From the NCBI GenBank assembly GCA_016932965.1, contig JAFGBW010000172.1, forward strand, positions 1 through 10,956: a stretch of DNA of 10,956 bases, written 5' to 3'. Position 1 is the stretch's first letter. Each line of letters starts with the position of its first letter. The notes under the pieces are model-generated. The model was not told the origin of the DNA and searched no databases. It was given only the letters and a program-made list of their open reading frames with translations. Shown here piece after piece: positions 1 through 6,800 of this stretch. The translations under genes and the position numbers were made by a program. The stretch is from Candidatus Auribacterota bacterium (GTDB lineage: Bacteria; Auribacterota; JAFGBW01).

Positions 1-198
1 GGACAGCTTCCTTTTGAAGAAGGAGATTTCGTGAAAAGGTTGACCGTTCCCCCCATTGCCATCCAAAACGTTGCAGCAGAACTGAATTCTCTTCTGGCTG
101 CTTTGATCATGAAATGCATTCAAACCGAGAGCAACGGCCGGTTTAAAAATTTTGAACAGATTCGCGCTGTCTTGGTCAAAACCTCGCTGAGTAATTAA
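1..198 (+). CDS. C-terminal end of a Ser/Thr protein kinase (5' truncated by window edge)
   Basis: The first reading frame is open from base 1 to a TAA at 196-198, giving the last 65 residues of a protein whose start lies outside the window. The fragment begins GQLPFEEGDFV. This fits the segment after subdomain IX of Hanks-type kinases, where 'G.lPF..gd' is usual. It later has LIMKCIQTESNGRFKNFEQI, which matches the subdomain XI pattern 'li.kcL..dp..Rf.s..el' with its conserved Arg. Nothing follows the kinase fold except a few residues, so the kinase domain is at the C-terminus of this protein or forms all of it. Catalytic residues are not in view, so activity cannot be judged. The assignment rests on one conserved block and is moderately secure. 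Confidence 0.6.
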   Translation, partial: GQLPFEEGDFVKRLTVPPIAIQNVAAELNSLLAALIMKCIQTESNGRFKNFEQIRAVLVKTSLSN

Positions 199-456
199 AC
201 AGGACGGGCCCAAAGGGAAAAAGAGTTACAAGTGTTGAGTTTATATGTAATTTCATCATTCCAACTTATGACTCAACATTCTTTCAAATTTCCTTCTTGT
301 CGTTCGTGGTGAATCAATTTTTCTATAAAATATAATCTTTTAATACAGTGAAATATTATTGGGGGTAACTTCAAAATGGAATAACATAGACTATGGAAAA
401 TATTTATGTTATCCTTTCACACACAATATAAAAATGGGGGATGGAGAGCTTTCTAT
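199..456. other. AT-rich spacer between kinase tail and barrel gene
   Basis: No coding potential is apparent. An imperfect inverted repeat has exact 8-bp arms, TGTTGAGT at 233-240 and ACTCAACA at 271-278, around a 30-base gap. It could be a weak operator or stem downstream of the kinase. A TATAAT hexamer occurs at 331-336 in a very AT-rich stretch and could be the -10 box of the next gene, but no good -35 box lies 16-18 bases before it. Confidence 0.3.
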
Positions 457-1233
457 ATGAAACGATTCGGATATCTTATTATATTGGTTATTATTTTTTT
501 GATGGCAGGCTTTCAATCCCATGCGGAAGGTCTGGAAGGTCTGGATTGCTCTCTTTCATCAGGAGCGGAATATTATGATATCTCAACGGGAGGAGAGGGG
601 ATTTCTTCAAACGCTTATATCATAAACATGATTGCCCAGATTCACGGCACCTGGACTTTTTCCAATCGGTTTTTTTTAAAAGCCAGCGGCAATTTTCCTA
701 TCTTGGAAGGAAATGACCGGGAGATTTTTTCCTCCGGGGGAGTGTTGCTTCAGAAAAATGACTTCTCTCTGAATGAAAAATCGTTCGAACTTCTTGGAGG
801 AAAACAGCTTTTTCCCTTGTTGCAGCCTTTTTTCGGATTTTCTGTGTCCAAGCTGAAATTGGAGCGTTCCGGACTTAAAAATTTTAACGGAATTCTGATG
901 GACGATCAGCTGATCCGCGAATTCAATGCTCTTTTGGGTGTCAAAGGCAACTACAGCCTTACGGATTATGCATCCATTGGCTATGCATTTACCTATCATT
1001 CCCCGGGGACCGATGTTGAGTTTAAAAATACTGAATTCAAAAAAGTCGATTCTTTCAAGGTGACATCCGAGCTTTTCTTGAAATACTGGCTTCCGAATGA
1101 ATTCTGCCAGGTAGGGCTTCACATATATGGGGGAAAATACTATTACGATGAAAAATCCACGGCCAATGAGTTGCTTCCGGAAACCGACATCAAATTCCTC
1201 GGTGCGCTTTTAAAATTCAAAATCAAATTGTAG
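457..1233 (+). CDS. Predicted outer-membrane beta-barrel protein with signal peptide
   Basis: I place the start at the ATG at 457 (MKRFGYLIIL...), not the upstream in-frame ATG at 406. GGAGAG lies 8 bases before 457, and this start puts a clean Sec signal at the N-terminus: MKRF, a hydrophobic core to about residue 18, and probable cleavage after QSHA. The mature part, about 235 residues, has short runs of alternating hydrophobic and polar residues with many Phe, Tyr and Gly (for example around FFLKASGNFPIL, YASIGYAFTYH, CQVGLHIYGGKYYYD). It ends in a strand-like LLKFKIKL. This is typical of an 8-10-strand barrel, although the last residue is Leu and not the common Phe. I do not recognise a specific family, and porin-like or adhesin-like roles cannot be separated. 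It stands alone, with a repeat element downstream. Confidence 0.6.
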   Translation: MKRFGYLIILVIIFLMAGFQSHAEGLEGLDCSLSSGAEYYDISTGGEGISSNAYIINMIAQIHGTWTFSNRFFLKASGNFPILEGNDREIFSSGGVLLQKNDFSLNEKSFELLGGKQLFPLLQPFFGFSVSKLKLERSGLKNFNGILMDDQLIREFNALLGVKGNYSLTDYASIGYAFTYHSPGTDVEFKNTEFKKVDSFKVTSELFLKYWLPNEFCQVGLHIYGGKYYYDEKSTANELLPETDIKFLGALLKFKIKL

Positions 1234-1335
1234 TATTTTCTACATTGCTGTCTGAAGATCATTAATCCAGAGTAAACCTCTGTCTCTGGAGGAGGATTCC
1301 AGATCTTTTGACAGATACGGAAGTATTTAAATTAA

Positions 1336-1470
1336 TTTCACCACGGAGGACACGGAGAGCACGGAGTTAGTCATCATGCCTTGAAGGCATGATGAATCTC
1401 AGATGAGAAATTTCAAATTACAGGCGTTTAGCCTGCTTTCTCCTTGCTCTCTGTGTCCTCCGTGGTGAAA
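1336..1470. repeat. 135-bp inverted-repeat element with internal hairpins
   Basis: Two 31-base arms, 1336-1366 and 1440-1470, are inverted copies that match at 29 of 31 positions; the outer part reads TTTCACCACGGAGGACAC. Between them is a perfect 11-bp hairpin (CATCATGCCTT at 1372-1382, AAGGCATGATG at 1384-1394) and a small CAGGC/GCCTG stem at 1421-1435. No ORF is inside. A diverged copy of the right arm recurs at 6728-6766, so this is a dispersed family, probably a non-autonomous MITE- or REP-like element. It fills most of the 306-base gap between the barrel gene and the small membrane protein. Upstream, TCCAGAG/CTCTGGA at 1266-1290 is a further weak stem without a T-tract. Confidence 0.8.
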
Positions 1471-1539
1471 AAATTAAATAATAAAATATGAACAACAATT
1501 GTGCCGATTTTTGGACAAGAAGATTCTAAAAGGATGTGG

Positions 1540-1734
1540 TTAAAATTCGTTTTTAAACGCGGGGGATTGCCCGAAAAAGAACACGGAAAACATCATCGCG
1601 AGGGCAACCAATAGAAGAAGGAAACCAACAGAACCTAGAATGAGTCCCAATTTTTTTTTGTCCTGATTGGAAAAGAAAAAAAATCCGCCGGTTCCAATGA
1701 ATCCTAAGGCCAGACACAATATAAGTATAGACAT
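1540..1734 (-). CDS. Small two-helix membrane protein, unknown function
   Basis: This 64-residue protein has a well-placed ribosome site: AGGAGA (complement of 1743-1748) lies 8 bases before the ATG at 1734. It contains two hydrophobic segments, about residues 2-21 (rich in Gly and Phe) and 29-54. They are joined by a short charged loop, SNQDKKKL, so a helical hairpin in the inner membrane with the positive loop probably cytoplasmic is expected. The tail SPAFKNEF is short and polar. I recognise no family. It is transcribed divergently from the secreted protein gene at 1920, with 185 bases between the two starts. The strong Shine-Dalgarno and clean topology support a real gene despite its length. 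Confidence 0.6.
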   Translation of the reverse strand: MSILILCLALGFIGTGGFFFFSNQDKKKLGLILGSVGFLLLLVALAMMFSVFFFGQSPAFKNEF

Positions 1735-1844
1735 GGCTTATGTCTCCTATCTATTAAGAAAGATATTCTCCTCTTGATGAAAGGTCAATTCTTAACTATA
1801 TCATTATTTTCAGGAGATTGTTTCAGTTAGATCCCGAATAGTTA

Positions 1845-1873
1845 TTGACAATCCTTGTGATAAGAAATGAAAT
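1845..1873 (+). promoter_or_regulatory. Candidate sigma-70-type promoter for the gene at 1920
   Basis: A perfect TTGACA (1845-1850) is followed after 17 bases by TGAAAT (1868-1873), a 4-of-6 match to TATAAT. The site points towards the gene at 1920 and would leave a leader of roughly 40 bases. The -10 match is weak, so this is tentative. Confidence 0.4.
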
Positions 1874-1919
1874 GACTCATTCATGATGATGTAATGAGGA
1901 TGTTTTACAGGAGAGGAGC

Positions 1920-2480
1920 ATGAAAAACATAATTTATTTCATGATGATCTGGATGATGGCAACAAGTGTTTTTCTTGAGGCACAGGAGAAATCTGCCAAT
2001 GAGGAGACGATGGGTTCTGTGCGCAAGGCCAGGGAAAATTATCTGCAAAATTTCATCACAAAACGCAACCAGACCCAAACCAATCGGATTTCCGAGACCG
2101 TTTCCGTTGAAAAACATAATCCTGCTGGGGCAGATGAATCCGTTGAAACGGATGAAACAACCCCGGCTTCAACTTCAGGGAATGTTTCCATTCCTCCTTC
2201 TAATTCCGCTTCCGTTACGCCTTCTTTCTCATCTTCAGTCCAGACAGAGGCACTGGTAACAGATTCTTCTTCGGAGTCTTCTGTTCAGGAAGCGGCAAAA
2301 CCGGATATTGAAAAAAATACAGTTGAGACGACTGATGATGTTGATTCATCTGTTCCTTCTTCCAGCCTTGGTAAAACAGTCAATCCTGAATCTCCTTCCG
2401 TTGAAGAGCAGGGCGAAGATGAACCAGAGGAAAAGAACGCTTCCCTGAAAGACAACGGGACAGACATGACACAGATTTAG
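1920..2480 (+). CDS. Secreted Ser/Thr/Glu-rich low-complexity protein
   Basis: This 186-residue protein starts with a Sec-type signal: MKNII, a Met-rich hydrophobic core, and likely cleavage near VFLEAQ. An AGGAG-type Shine-Dalgarno lies just before the ATG. Residues 24-55 are charged and could be helical (KARENYLQNFITKRNQ). From about residue 60 to the end the sequence is dominated by Ser, Thr, Pro, Val, Glu and Asp, with loose repetition of 'SVE.DE' and 'SSS..S' runs and no cysteine. That composition indicates an extended, disordered periplasmic or surface segment. No lipobox or anchoring motif is seen. Forty-seven bases separate it from the downstream flavodoxin-ferredoxin gene, so co-transcription is possible, though the functions look unrelated. 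I do not recognise a family. Confidence 0.65.
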   Translation: MKNIIYFMMIWMMATSVFLEAQEKSANEETMGSVRKARENYLQNFITKRNQTQTNRISETVSVEKHNPAGADESVETDETTPASTSGNVSIPPSNSASVTPSFSSSVQTEALVTDSSSESSVQEAAKPDIEKNTVETTDDVDSSVPSSSLGKTVNPESPSVEEQGEDEPEEKNASLKDNGTDMTQI

Positions 2481-2527
2481 CCGATTCTCTCCACTAAAAG
2501 CATTCATAAATAAAAAAAGGAATCATC

Positions 2528-3310
2528 ATGAGCAACATCCTTTATTATTTTTCCGGAACAGGAAATTCATTGAAAGTGGCGAAAGATTTGAGCGCAGAAC
2601 TGGGAGAAACTGAGCTGGTCCCGATAACAAACGTCATCAAAGAAGACATAACGGCTCCGGCTGAAAGAGTGGGGATTGTATTTCCGGTGTATTGCTGGGG
2701 TGTGCCCCGGATCATCAGGGATTTTATTGAACGGTTGAAACCGGCTGAACCCTGTTACTTTTTCAGCGTATGCACCTGCGGCGGAATCCCTGCCGGCACA
2801 TTAGAGCAACTGTCCGGTCTTTTCCTTTCTAAAGGCATGAAATTGAACGCAGGTTTTTTCGTCAAGATGCCAGGAAATTGTGTAACCTTGTACGGGGCAT
2901 TTTCTAAAGAAAAACAGAATAAAATGTTCGATAAGTCCAAACAGAAAATCAAGGAAATTGCCTCGGCCGTCAGAAACAGAAAGGATTCGCCGGTTGAGAA
3001 AAATTCCTTTTTCGTGAACTGGCTTCTTGGACTGGTCAATAAACTGTCTTTTTCCCATTTTCCTTCTCAGGACCGGCATTTTTGGACGGACGAGCGGTGT
3101 AATTCCTGCGGTATCTGTGAAAAAATATGCCCCAGGAACAACATCCGGATAGAAAACGCCCGTCCCATTTGGCTCCATCATTGCGAGCAGTGCATGGCCT
3201 GCATCCAGTGGTGTCCTGTGGAATCCATCCAATTCAAAAAGGGAACCCTTGCGCGGAAACGATACCGGCATCCTGAAATCAGAGTGCAGGAGCTGTTCAG
3301 AGGGGCTTAA
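2528..3310 (+). CDS. EFR1-type flavodoxin/2x[4Fe-4S] ferredoxin fusion
   Basis: This 260-residue protein has an N-terminal flavodoxin-like fold. ILYYFSGTGNS at residues 4-14 is the FMN phosphate-binding loop, and a second conserved block is VFPVYCWGVP (51-60). A C-terminal ferredoxin has two complete CX2CX2CX3CP motifs, with Cys 191, 194, 197 and 201 and Cys 219, 222, 225 and 229. This is the domain order of the EFR1 family of anaerobe electron carriers. It should accept and pass low-potential electrons in the cytoplasm; its partner enzyme is not identifiable from the neighbours. AAGGA lies about 8 bases before the ATG. All cluster ligands are intact. The next gene converges on it across a 97-base gap without a clear terminator. 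Confidence 0.88.
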   Translation: MSNILYYFSGTGNSLKVAKDLSAELGETELVPITNVIKEDITAPAERVGIVFPVYCWGVPRIIRDFIERLKPAEPCYFFSVCTCGGIPAGTLEQLSGLFLSKGMKLNAGFFVKMPGNCVTLYGAFSKEKQNKMFDKSKQKIKEIASAVRNRKDSPVEKNSFFVNWLLGLVNKLSFSHFPSQDRHFWTDERCNSCGICEKICPRNNIRIENARPIWLHHCEQCMACIQWCPVESIQFKKGTLARKRYRHPEIRVQELFRGA

Positions 3311-3407
3311 ATCATTTAAATTATCAATCGAAATTATTCCTAATTTCCTTCACGTTCCTCATGCTCTTCATGGTAAGACATACTTGAGCATATAATATCT
3401 TCTCATC

Positions 3408-4478
3408 TCATTCCTGAATGATCCCTCCTCCCACCACATAATCTCCTTCATAAAATACGGCGGATTGTCCTGGACAGACGTCATAGGATGGTTCAGCCAT
3501 CTCGACCGTCCACTCTTTTTCCTTTTTTCGATTCAGAATACAATTTTTTTCTTTGGAACGAAGCCGGGTTTCCACCGTGCATGGGAATCCTTCAGGAATC
3601 TCAGGATAGATCCAGTGGGTGTCTTTTATAATAAACCGTTTTTTTAAAAGGGCCTTTTTCTGTCTGCTTAGAATGATGATGTTTTTATTAGGATCAATCT
3701 GTTTCACATACCAGGGTCCTCCGGACAGCCCCAGTCCTTTTCTTTGTCCTTGTGTATAAAAAACAATGCCTTTATGAGAGCCCAGTTTTTTCCCGGATTC
3801 GTCCAAAAAATCGCCGGGACGAATGGGAGAGTGCAGATGGCTGGTAATAAAGTCCTGGTAGGATCCCATGGTGAAGCAGATGTCCTGGCTCTCTTTATGC
3901 TGCGCGGATGAAATCCCCCATTTGATTGCCCATTTTTTTACCTCGGATTTGGTGTGTTTCCCTAAGGGAAAAAGGCAATGCGACAGTTCTTCCTGTGAAA
4001 GGCGGTAAAGCATATAAGACTGGTCTTTTTTTCTGTCTTTACCGCGCAACAGATAGTAACGGTCTTCTTTTTTATTAATCCTGGCGTAATGGCCGGTGGC
4101 GAGATAATATTTTTCCGGCATAGGCAGGCCCTGCATCTGATGATATTTTTCAATCATATGGGAAAAACGGATTTTTTCATTACAGATGACGCATGGGTTC
4201 AATGCGATTCCTTCGATGTAACCGGAAACAAATGGGTCCACGACCTGTTTTTTAAAGGCAATCTGGCAATGAACCACAAGATAAGGGATGCTGAGCTCAC
4301 GGCAGAATTCAGCGCAGTTGTTTAAAAATTCTTTGGAGCAGCATCTGGATTCAGGCCAGTGAAGATGGGAAATGCCGGAAAGATTTTTAAATCTTTTTTT
4401 TAAAAGAAAAGCCGCTACGGACGAATCCACTCCCCCGCTCAACGCCACAAAAACCGGTATATCATTATCTGAATCCAT
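3408..4478 (-). CDS. mnmA: tRNA-specific 2-thiouridylase MnmA
   Basis: MnmA adenylates and thiolates U34 at C2 in the wobble position of Lys, Glu and Gln tRNAs. The PP-loop FVALSGGVDSSV is at the N-terminus. From the ATG at 4478, the two catalytic cysteines expected for the family are Cys99 in NPCVICNEKIRF and Cys211 in SQDICF, close to Cys102 and Cys199 of E. coli. ATGHYAR and KDQSYML are also typical. I prefer the ATG at 4478 (356 residues) because AGGAAT lies 8 bases before it and it leaves only a few residues before the PP-loop. A longer form could start at GTG 4517 (369 residues), but no ribosome site is visible there. The gene is divergent from the ATPase gene. A Cys pair in PESRCCSKE near the PP-loop is a lineage variant. 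Confidence 0.95.
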   Translation of the reverse strand: MDSDNDIPVFVALSGGVDSSVAAFLLKKRFKNLSGISHLHWPESRCCSKEFLNNCAEFCRELSIPYLVVHCQIAFKKQVVDPFVSGYIEGIALNPCVICNEKIRFSHMIEKYHQMQGLPMPEKYYLATGHYARINKKEDRYYLLRGKDRKKDQSYMLYRLSQEELSHCLFPLGKHTKSEVKKWAIKWGISSAQHKESQDICFTMGSYQDFITSHLHSPIRPGDFLDESGKKLGSHKGIVFYTQGQRKGLGLSGGPWYVKQIDPNKNIIILSRQKKALLKKRFIIKDTHWIYPEIPEGFPCTVETRLRSKEKNCILNRKKEKEWTVEMAEPSYDVCPGQSAVFYEGDYVVGGGIIQE

Positions 4479-4600
4479 GTTAAGCAATTCCTGTATTTTA
4501 ATAGAGCTATCCGTCACATTCAGTCTTTGCTATCAAGAAAAGGCAGTTTAGATAGGATTTTATTTCGCTTCCTGCGAATCGTTTAGATCGATCCTTTCAA

Positions 4601-4621
4601 TCTGTTCATTCTGTCTAAAAA
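4601..4621. repeat. 21-base dispersed repeat, copy 1
   Basis: This 21-base stretch, with core TGTCTAAAAA, matches 6626-6646 at 18 of 21 positions; all three differences are C/T transitions. The unit is itself a tandem of a 'CCTGTCCAT'-like half and CCTGTCTAAAA. It lies in the spacer between mnmA and the divergent ATPase gene. Confidence 0.55.
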
Positions 4622-4698
4622 TGTTTTCGCATCTTTCGTTGTTTATTGTTTTTAAAAAATTCCTTGTGGTTTTTTCAGGCTATTCTAAGATTAATCTC

Positions 4699-6405
4699 AT
4701 GGCAAAACAAGGAATGATATCTGATCTTACGGCTCTTCTGGCTTCGCTCGAAGGCCGAATATACAAAAACTACAAAAAAATTCTCGGAAGCTGGTCCTGC
4801 CGCGAGTGGACGCTGTTCATTGATCATGTCCAATCATCGTGCGAATCTTCTCCCAGCAGAATGCGGATGAGGGTCCCCCAGCTGACAGCGGGTTTCCCTT
4901 TGAAGGTGATCTCCACAAAGGATGCTTCTGTTGCCCTTGGGGATTACCTCCTCCGGAAATGGGAATCTTTCTCCAAAAAGGTTTCCCGCCGCGCCGGGAG
5001 CGGAAAAAGCGGTCTGTTTTACGCGGAACCCTGCGGCCCTGAAATCCTGGAACGCTCATCTGTTTATTTTGATCCTCGTTTCGTGGAGCTTCGTTTCCGG
5101 TACGGTCTCCCCTCTGTCGGCAACCGCATTGCCCCTGAGAATCTGATCCAGGCTCTTTCTCATGCCTTCCCTAAAATAGTATCACGGATTTTGACCTGGA
5201 CATCCCTGGATGAAACGGAAGTCATGAATTTTATTCATTGTTACCAGGATCAGGAAGCTTTGCGGGGTGAAATCATGAAAAAAGGATATGTTGCCTTCAT
5301 CCCTGATGATGCTGTTTTGCCCAGAATAGACTCGAACAATCCTCATCCTTTGCCTGAAGCGGTTCGTTTTATTTCTCCTCCATCCTTGCGTCAGACTTTT
5401 CTTCTTCCCCATAAAGGTCCCATATCCGGCATGGCTCTTCCCCAAGGTGTGACAGTCATCACAGGAGGAGGATTCCATGGAAAAACCACATTATTGAACG
5501 CAGTTAAAACAGGGATATACAACCACGTCCCTGGTGACGGCAGGGAATACATCGTATCAGACGTTTCGCTTTTTAAAATCAATACCGAGGAAGGCAGGAC
5601 CGCCAATGGCATTGATATCAGTCCCTACATTCATGATCTTCCTTTCGGCAAGGGATCAACATTTTTCTCCTCCACCCAATGCAGCGGTTCCACTTCACAG
5701 GCAGCGTCTGTTGTGGAATCCATCCGGATGGGGTGTAGACTCCTTCTTTTCGATGAAGATAGCTCAGCCGCTAATTTCATGTATTGCGATCCTGTCATGG
5801 ATTCTCTGATAGGTGAAAAGAACCGGACCATCACCCCGTTTCTTGAAACGGTCCGTGATCTCTGGGAATCGTTTCGCGTTTCTTCGATCATGGTTACAGG
5901 TAGCTCATCTTATTATCTTCAGACAGCAGATAAGGTATTAAAGATGTCCGATTACCGGATTGAAGATGCGACAGAAGAGGCCCAAAAGAGCATCAGGAAT
6001 CAGCCTCAAGTCTTATCAAAAAAATTACTGGCTTCATCCTTCACTTCTCCGCGTTGGATCGATTCGGATCGTTTCCGCATAAGGAAAAGGAAAGCACCAT
6101 TTCAAACCAGGGTCTTGTCTCCCAGGGAAATCCAGATAGGTTCAATGATCGTGGACTTTTCCGATAATGAACAGATATGTGATATGGGCCAGGTCAGGAC
6201 TATTCACACCCTGATATTGAAATTCGAAGAGCACGTCTTTAAAAAACGCATTTCATTTGAAAAAGCTGTGTTACAACTTTTTGATTCTTTTTTCATAAAA
6301 GGGATACATGATTTCTTATCTGAAGAAGGGGGTTTTGTCCCCATCCGCCCCATTGATTTCGCTCACGTCATGAACCGTCTGCGATTGCTGCAGATACGGG
6401 AATAA
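4699..6405 (+). CDS. Predicted ATPase of the ABC class (COG3044/PF09818 type)
   Basis: This protein resembles the stand-alone, soluble ABC-class ATPase family known as COG3044, whose role is unclear. From the ATG at 4699 (568 residues), the central ATPase has a variant Walker A, GGGFHGKTTLL (256-266). It also has an ABC signature-like CSGSTSQA (328-335) and Walker B LLLFDED (348-354). The order is as in an ABC cassette, but the P-loop has His-Gly-Lys in place of Gly-x-Gly-Lys, as I recall for this family. The first 250 residues and last 120 are family-specific and carry no membrane helix. The start is uncertain: the frame is open from 4621, and ATG codons at 4621, 4699 and 4714 all lack a good Shine-Dalgarno. 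I prefer 4699 because the conserved part begins just after it. It stands alone, followed by a strong palindrome. Confidence 0.85.
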   Translation: MAKQGMISDLTALLASLEGRIYKNYKKILGSWSCREWTLFIDHVQSSCESSPSRMRMRVPQLTAGFPLKVISTKDASVALGDYLLRKWESFSKKVSRRAGSGKSGLFYAEPCGPEILERSSVYFDPRFVELRFRYGLPSVGNRIAPENLIQALSHAFPKIVSRILTWTSLDETEVMNFIHCYQDQEALRGEIMKKGYVAFIPDDAVLPRIDSNNPHPLPEAVRFISPPSLRQTFLLPHKGPISGMALPQGVTVITGGGFHGKTTLLNAVKTGIYNHVPGDGREYIVSDVSLFKINTEEGRTANGIDISPYIHDLPFGKGSTFFSSTQCSGSTSQAASVVESIRMGCRLLLFDEDSSAANFMYCDPVMDSLIGEKNRTITPFLETVRDLWESFRVSSIMVTGSSSYYLQTADKVLKMSDYRIEDATEEAQKSIRNQPQVLSKKLLASSFTSPRWIDSDRFRIRKRKAPFQTRVLSPREIQIGSMIVDFSDNEQICDMGQVRTIHTLILKFEEHVFKKRISFEKAVLQLFDSFFIKGIHDFLSEEGGFVPIRPIDFAHVMNRLRLLQIRE

Positions 6406-6418
6406 GAGCAGAGATAAT

Positions 6419-6462
6419 GCGAAGGAAAACTTTTCTTTTCCAAAAGAAAAGTTTTCCTTCGC
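6419..6462. terminator. Perfect 21-bp-stem palindrome, possible terminator of the ATPase gene
   Basis: Arms 6419-6439 (GCGAAGGAAAACTTTTCTTT...) and 6442-6462 are exact reverse complements with two C's between them. The hairpin begins 13 bases after the ATPase stop codon. No T-tract follows on the plus strand, so it is not a textbook intrinsic terminator. It may instead protect the 3' end, or extrude as a cruciform. Confidence 0.6.
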
Positions 6463-6605
6463 GCATCCTTTCAAAAGAAAATCATTGGAGCCCCGCATTT
6501 TTCCTGCTTCAGAAAAAATGCTGGAGTGAGATGGATAGGATAGTATTTTTGGACAAATTCTAATTAGTGAATATTGAATAGAAATTGGGAAGGCAAAAAA
6601 TTTCT

Positions 6606-6620
6606 TTCGGCAAAGCCGAA
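6606..6620 (-). terminator. Weak hairpin, possible minus-strand terminator
   Basis: TTCGGC/GCCGAA arms around a three-base AAA loop (TTT when read on the minus strand) form a 6-bp stem. Read on the minus strand it is followed within about eight bases by a run of T's (complement of the A-run near 6595-6600). It lies about 180 bases beyond the stop of the prenyltransferase gene and could end that transcript. The spacing to the T-run is longer than usual. Confidence 0.3.
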
Positions 6621-6625
6621 CCTAT

Positions 6626-6646
6626 CCTGTCCATCCTGTCTAAAAA
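6626..6646. repeat. 21-base dispersed repeat, copy 2
   Basis: This is the second copy of the unit at 4601-4621, here CCTGTCCATCCTGTCTAAAA plus A, so the internal near-tandem of CCTGTC is clear. It sits inside the repeat-rich spacer 6406-6800. Confidence 0.6.
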
Positions 6647-6727
6647 CCACTTCCCTTCACTATCCCCCCGCGCCTCAGCGCCTCTGCGGGAGGTGTTATT
6701 TTTTTGCGAGCGACAGCGACGTAACTC

Positions 6728-6766
6728 CTCCGTGCTCTGGGTGTCCTTCGTGGTGAGAAAATTAAA
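6728..6766. repeat. Diverged single arm of the 1336-1470 element
   Basis: The 39 bases match 1440-1478 at 34 positions, including the GTGTCC and CGTGGTGA blocks and the trailing AAATTAAA. No opposite arm is present nearby, although a GC-rich patch at 6668-6690 resembles other parts of such repeats. It is best read as a decayed or truncated copy of the element. Confidence 0.6.
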
Positions 6767-6800
6767 GTGGGGATATCGTATTTTAAAAAACAGATCATGT

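Larger units (their letters stand above)
6406..6800. other. 395-bp non-coding spacer made of repeat debris
   Basis: Two convergent genes end at its edges. It holds a perfect long palindrome (6419-6462), a GC-rich hairpin (6606-6620), a copy of the TGTCTAAAAA repeat (6626-6646) and a diverged half of the 1336-1470 element (6728-6766). Short ORFs crossing it have no ribosome site or recognisable protein, so I see no gene. Confidence 0.7.

Noticed and set aside
676-1122. 148-codon minus-strand ORF opposite the barrel gene
   Set aside because: It lies wholly antisense to a gene with a good ribosome site and signal peptide, and its product has no recognisable motif.
2801-3271. 156-codon minus-strand ORF
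   Set aside because: It is antisense to the EFR1-type protein, whose cysteine motifs prove the plus-strand frame.
3311-3407. Bidirectional terminator between the ferredoxin and mnmA genes
   Set aside because: Only a 6-bp ATGCTC/GAGCAT pairing with a 19-base loop is present and no T-tract follows it.
4479-4517. Upstream GTG start for mnmA adding 13 residues
   Set aside because: No ribosome site precedes it, whereas AGGAAT sits at good spacing before the ATG at 4478, and the family normally begins close to the PP-loop.
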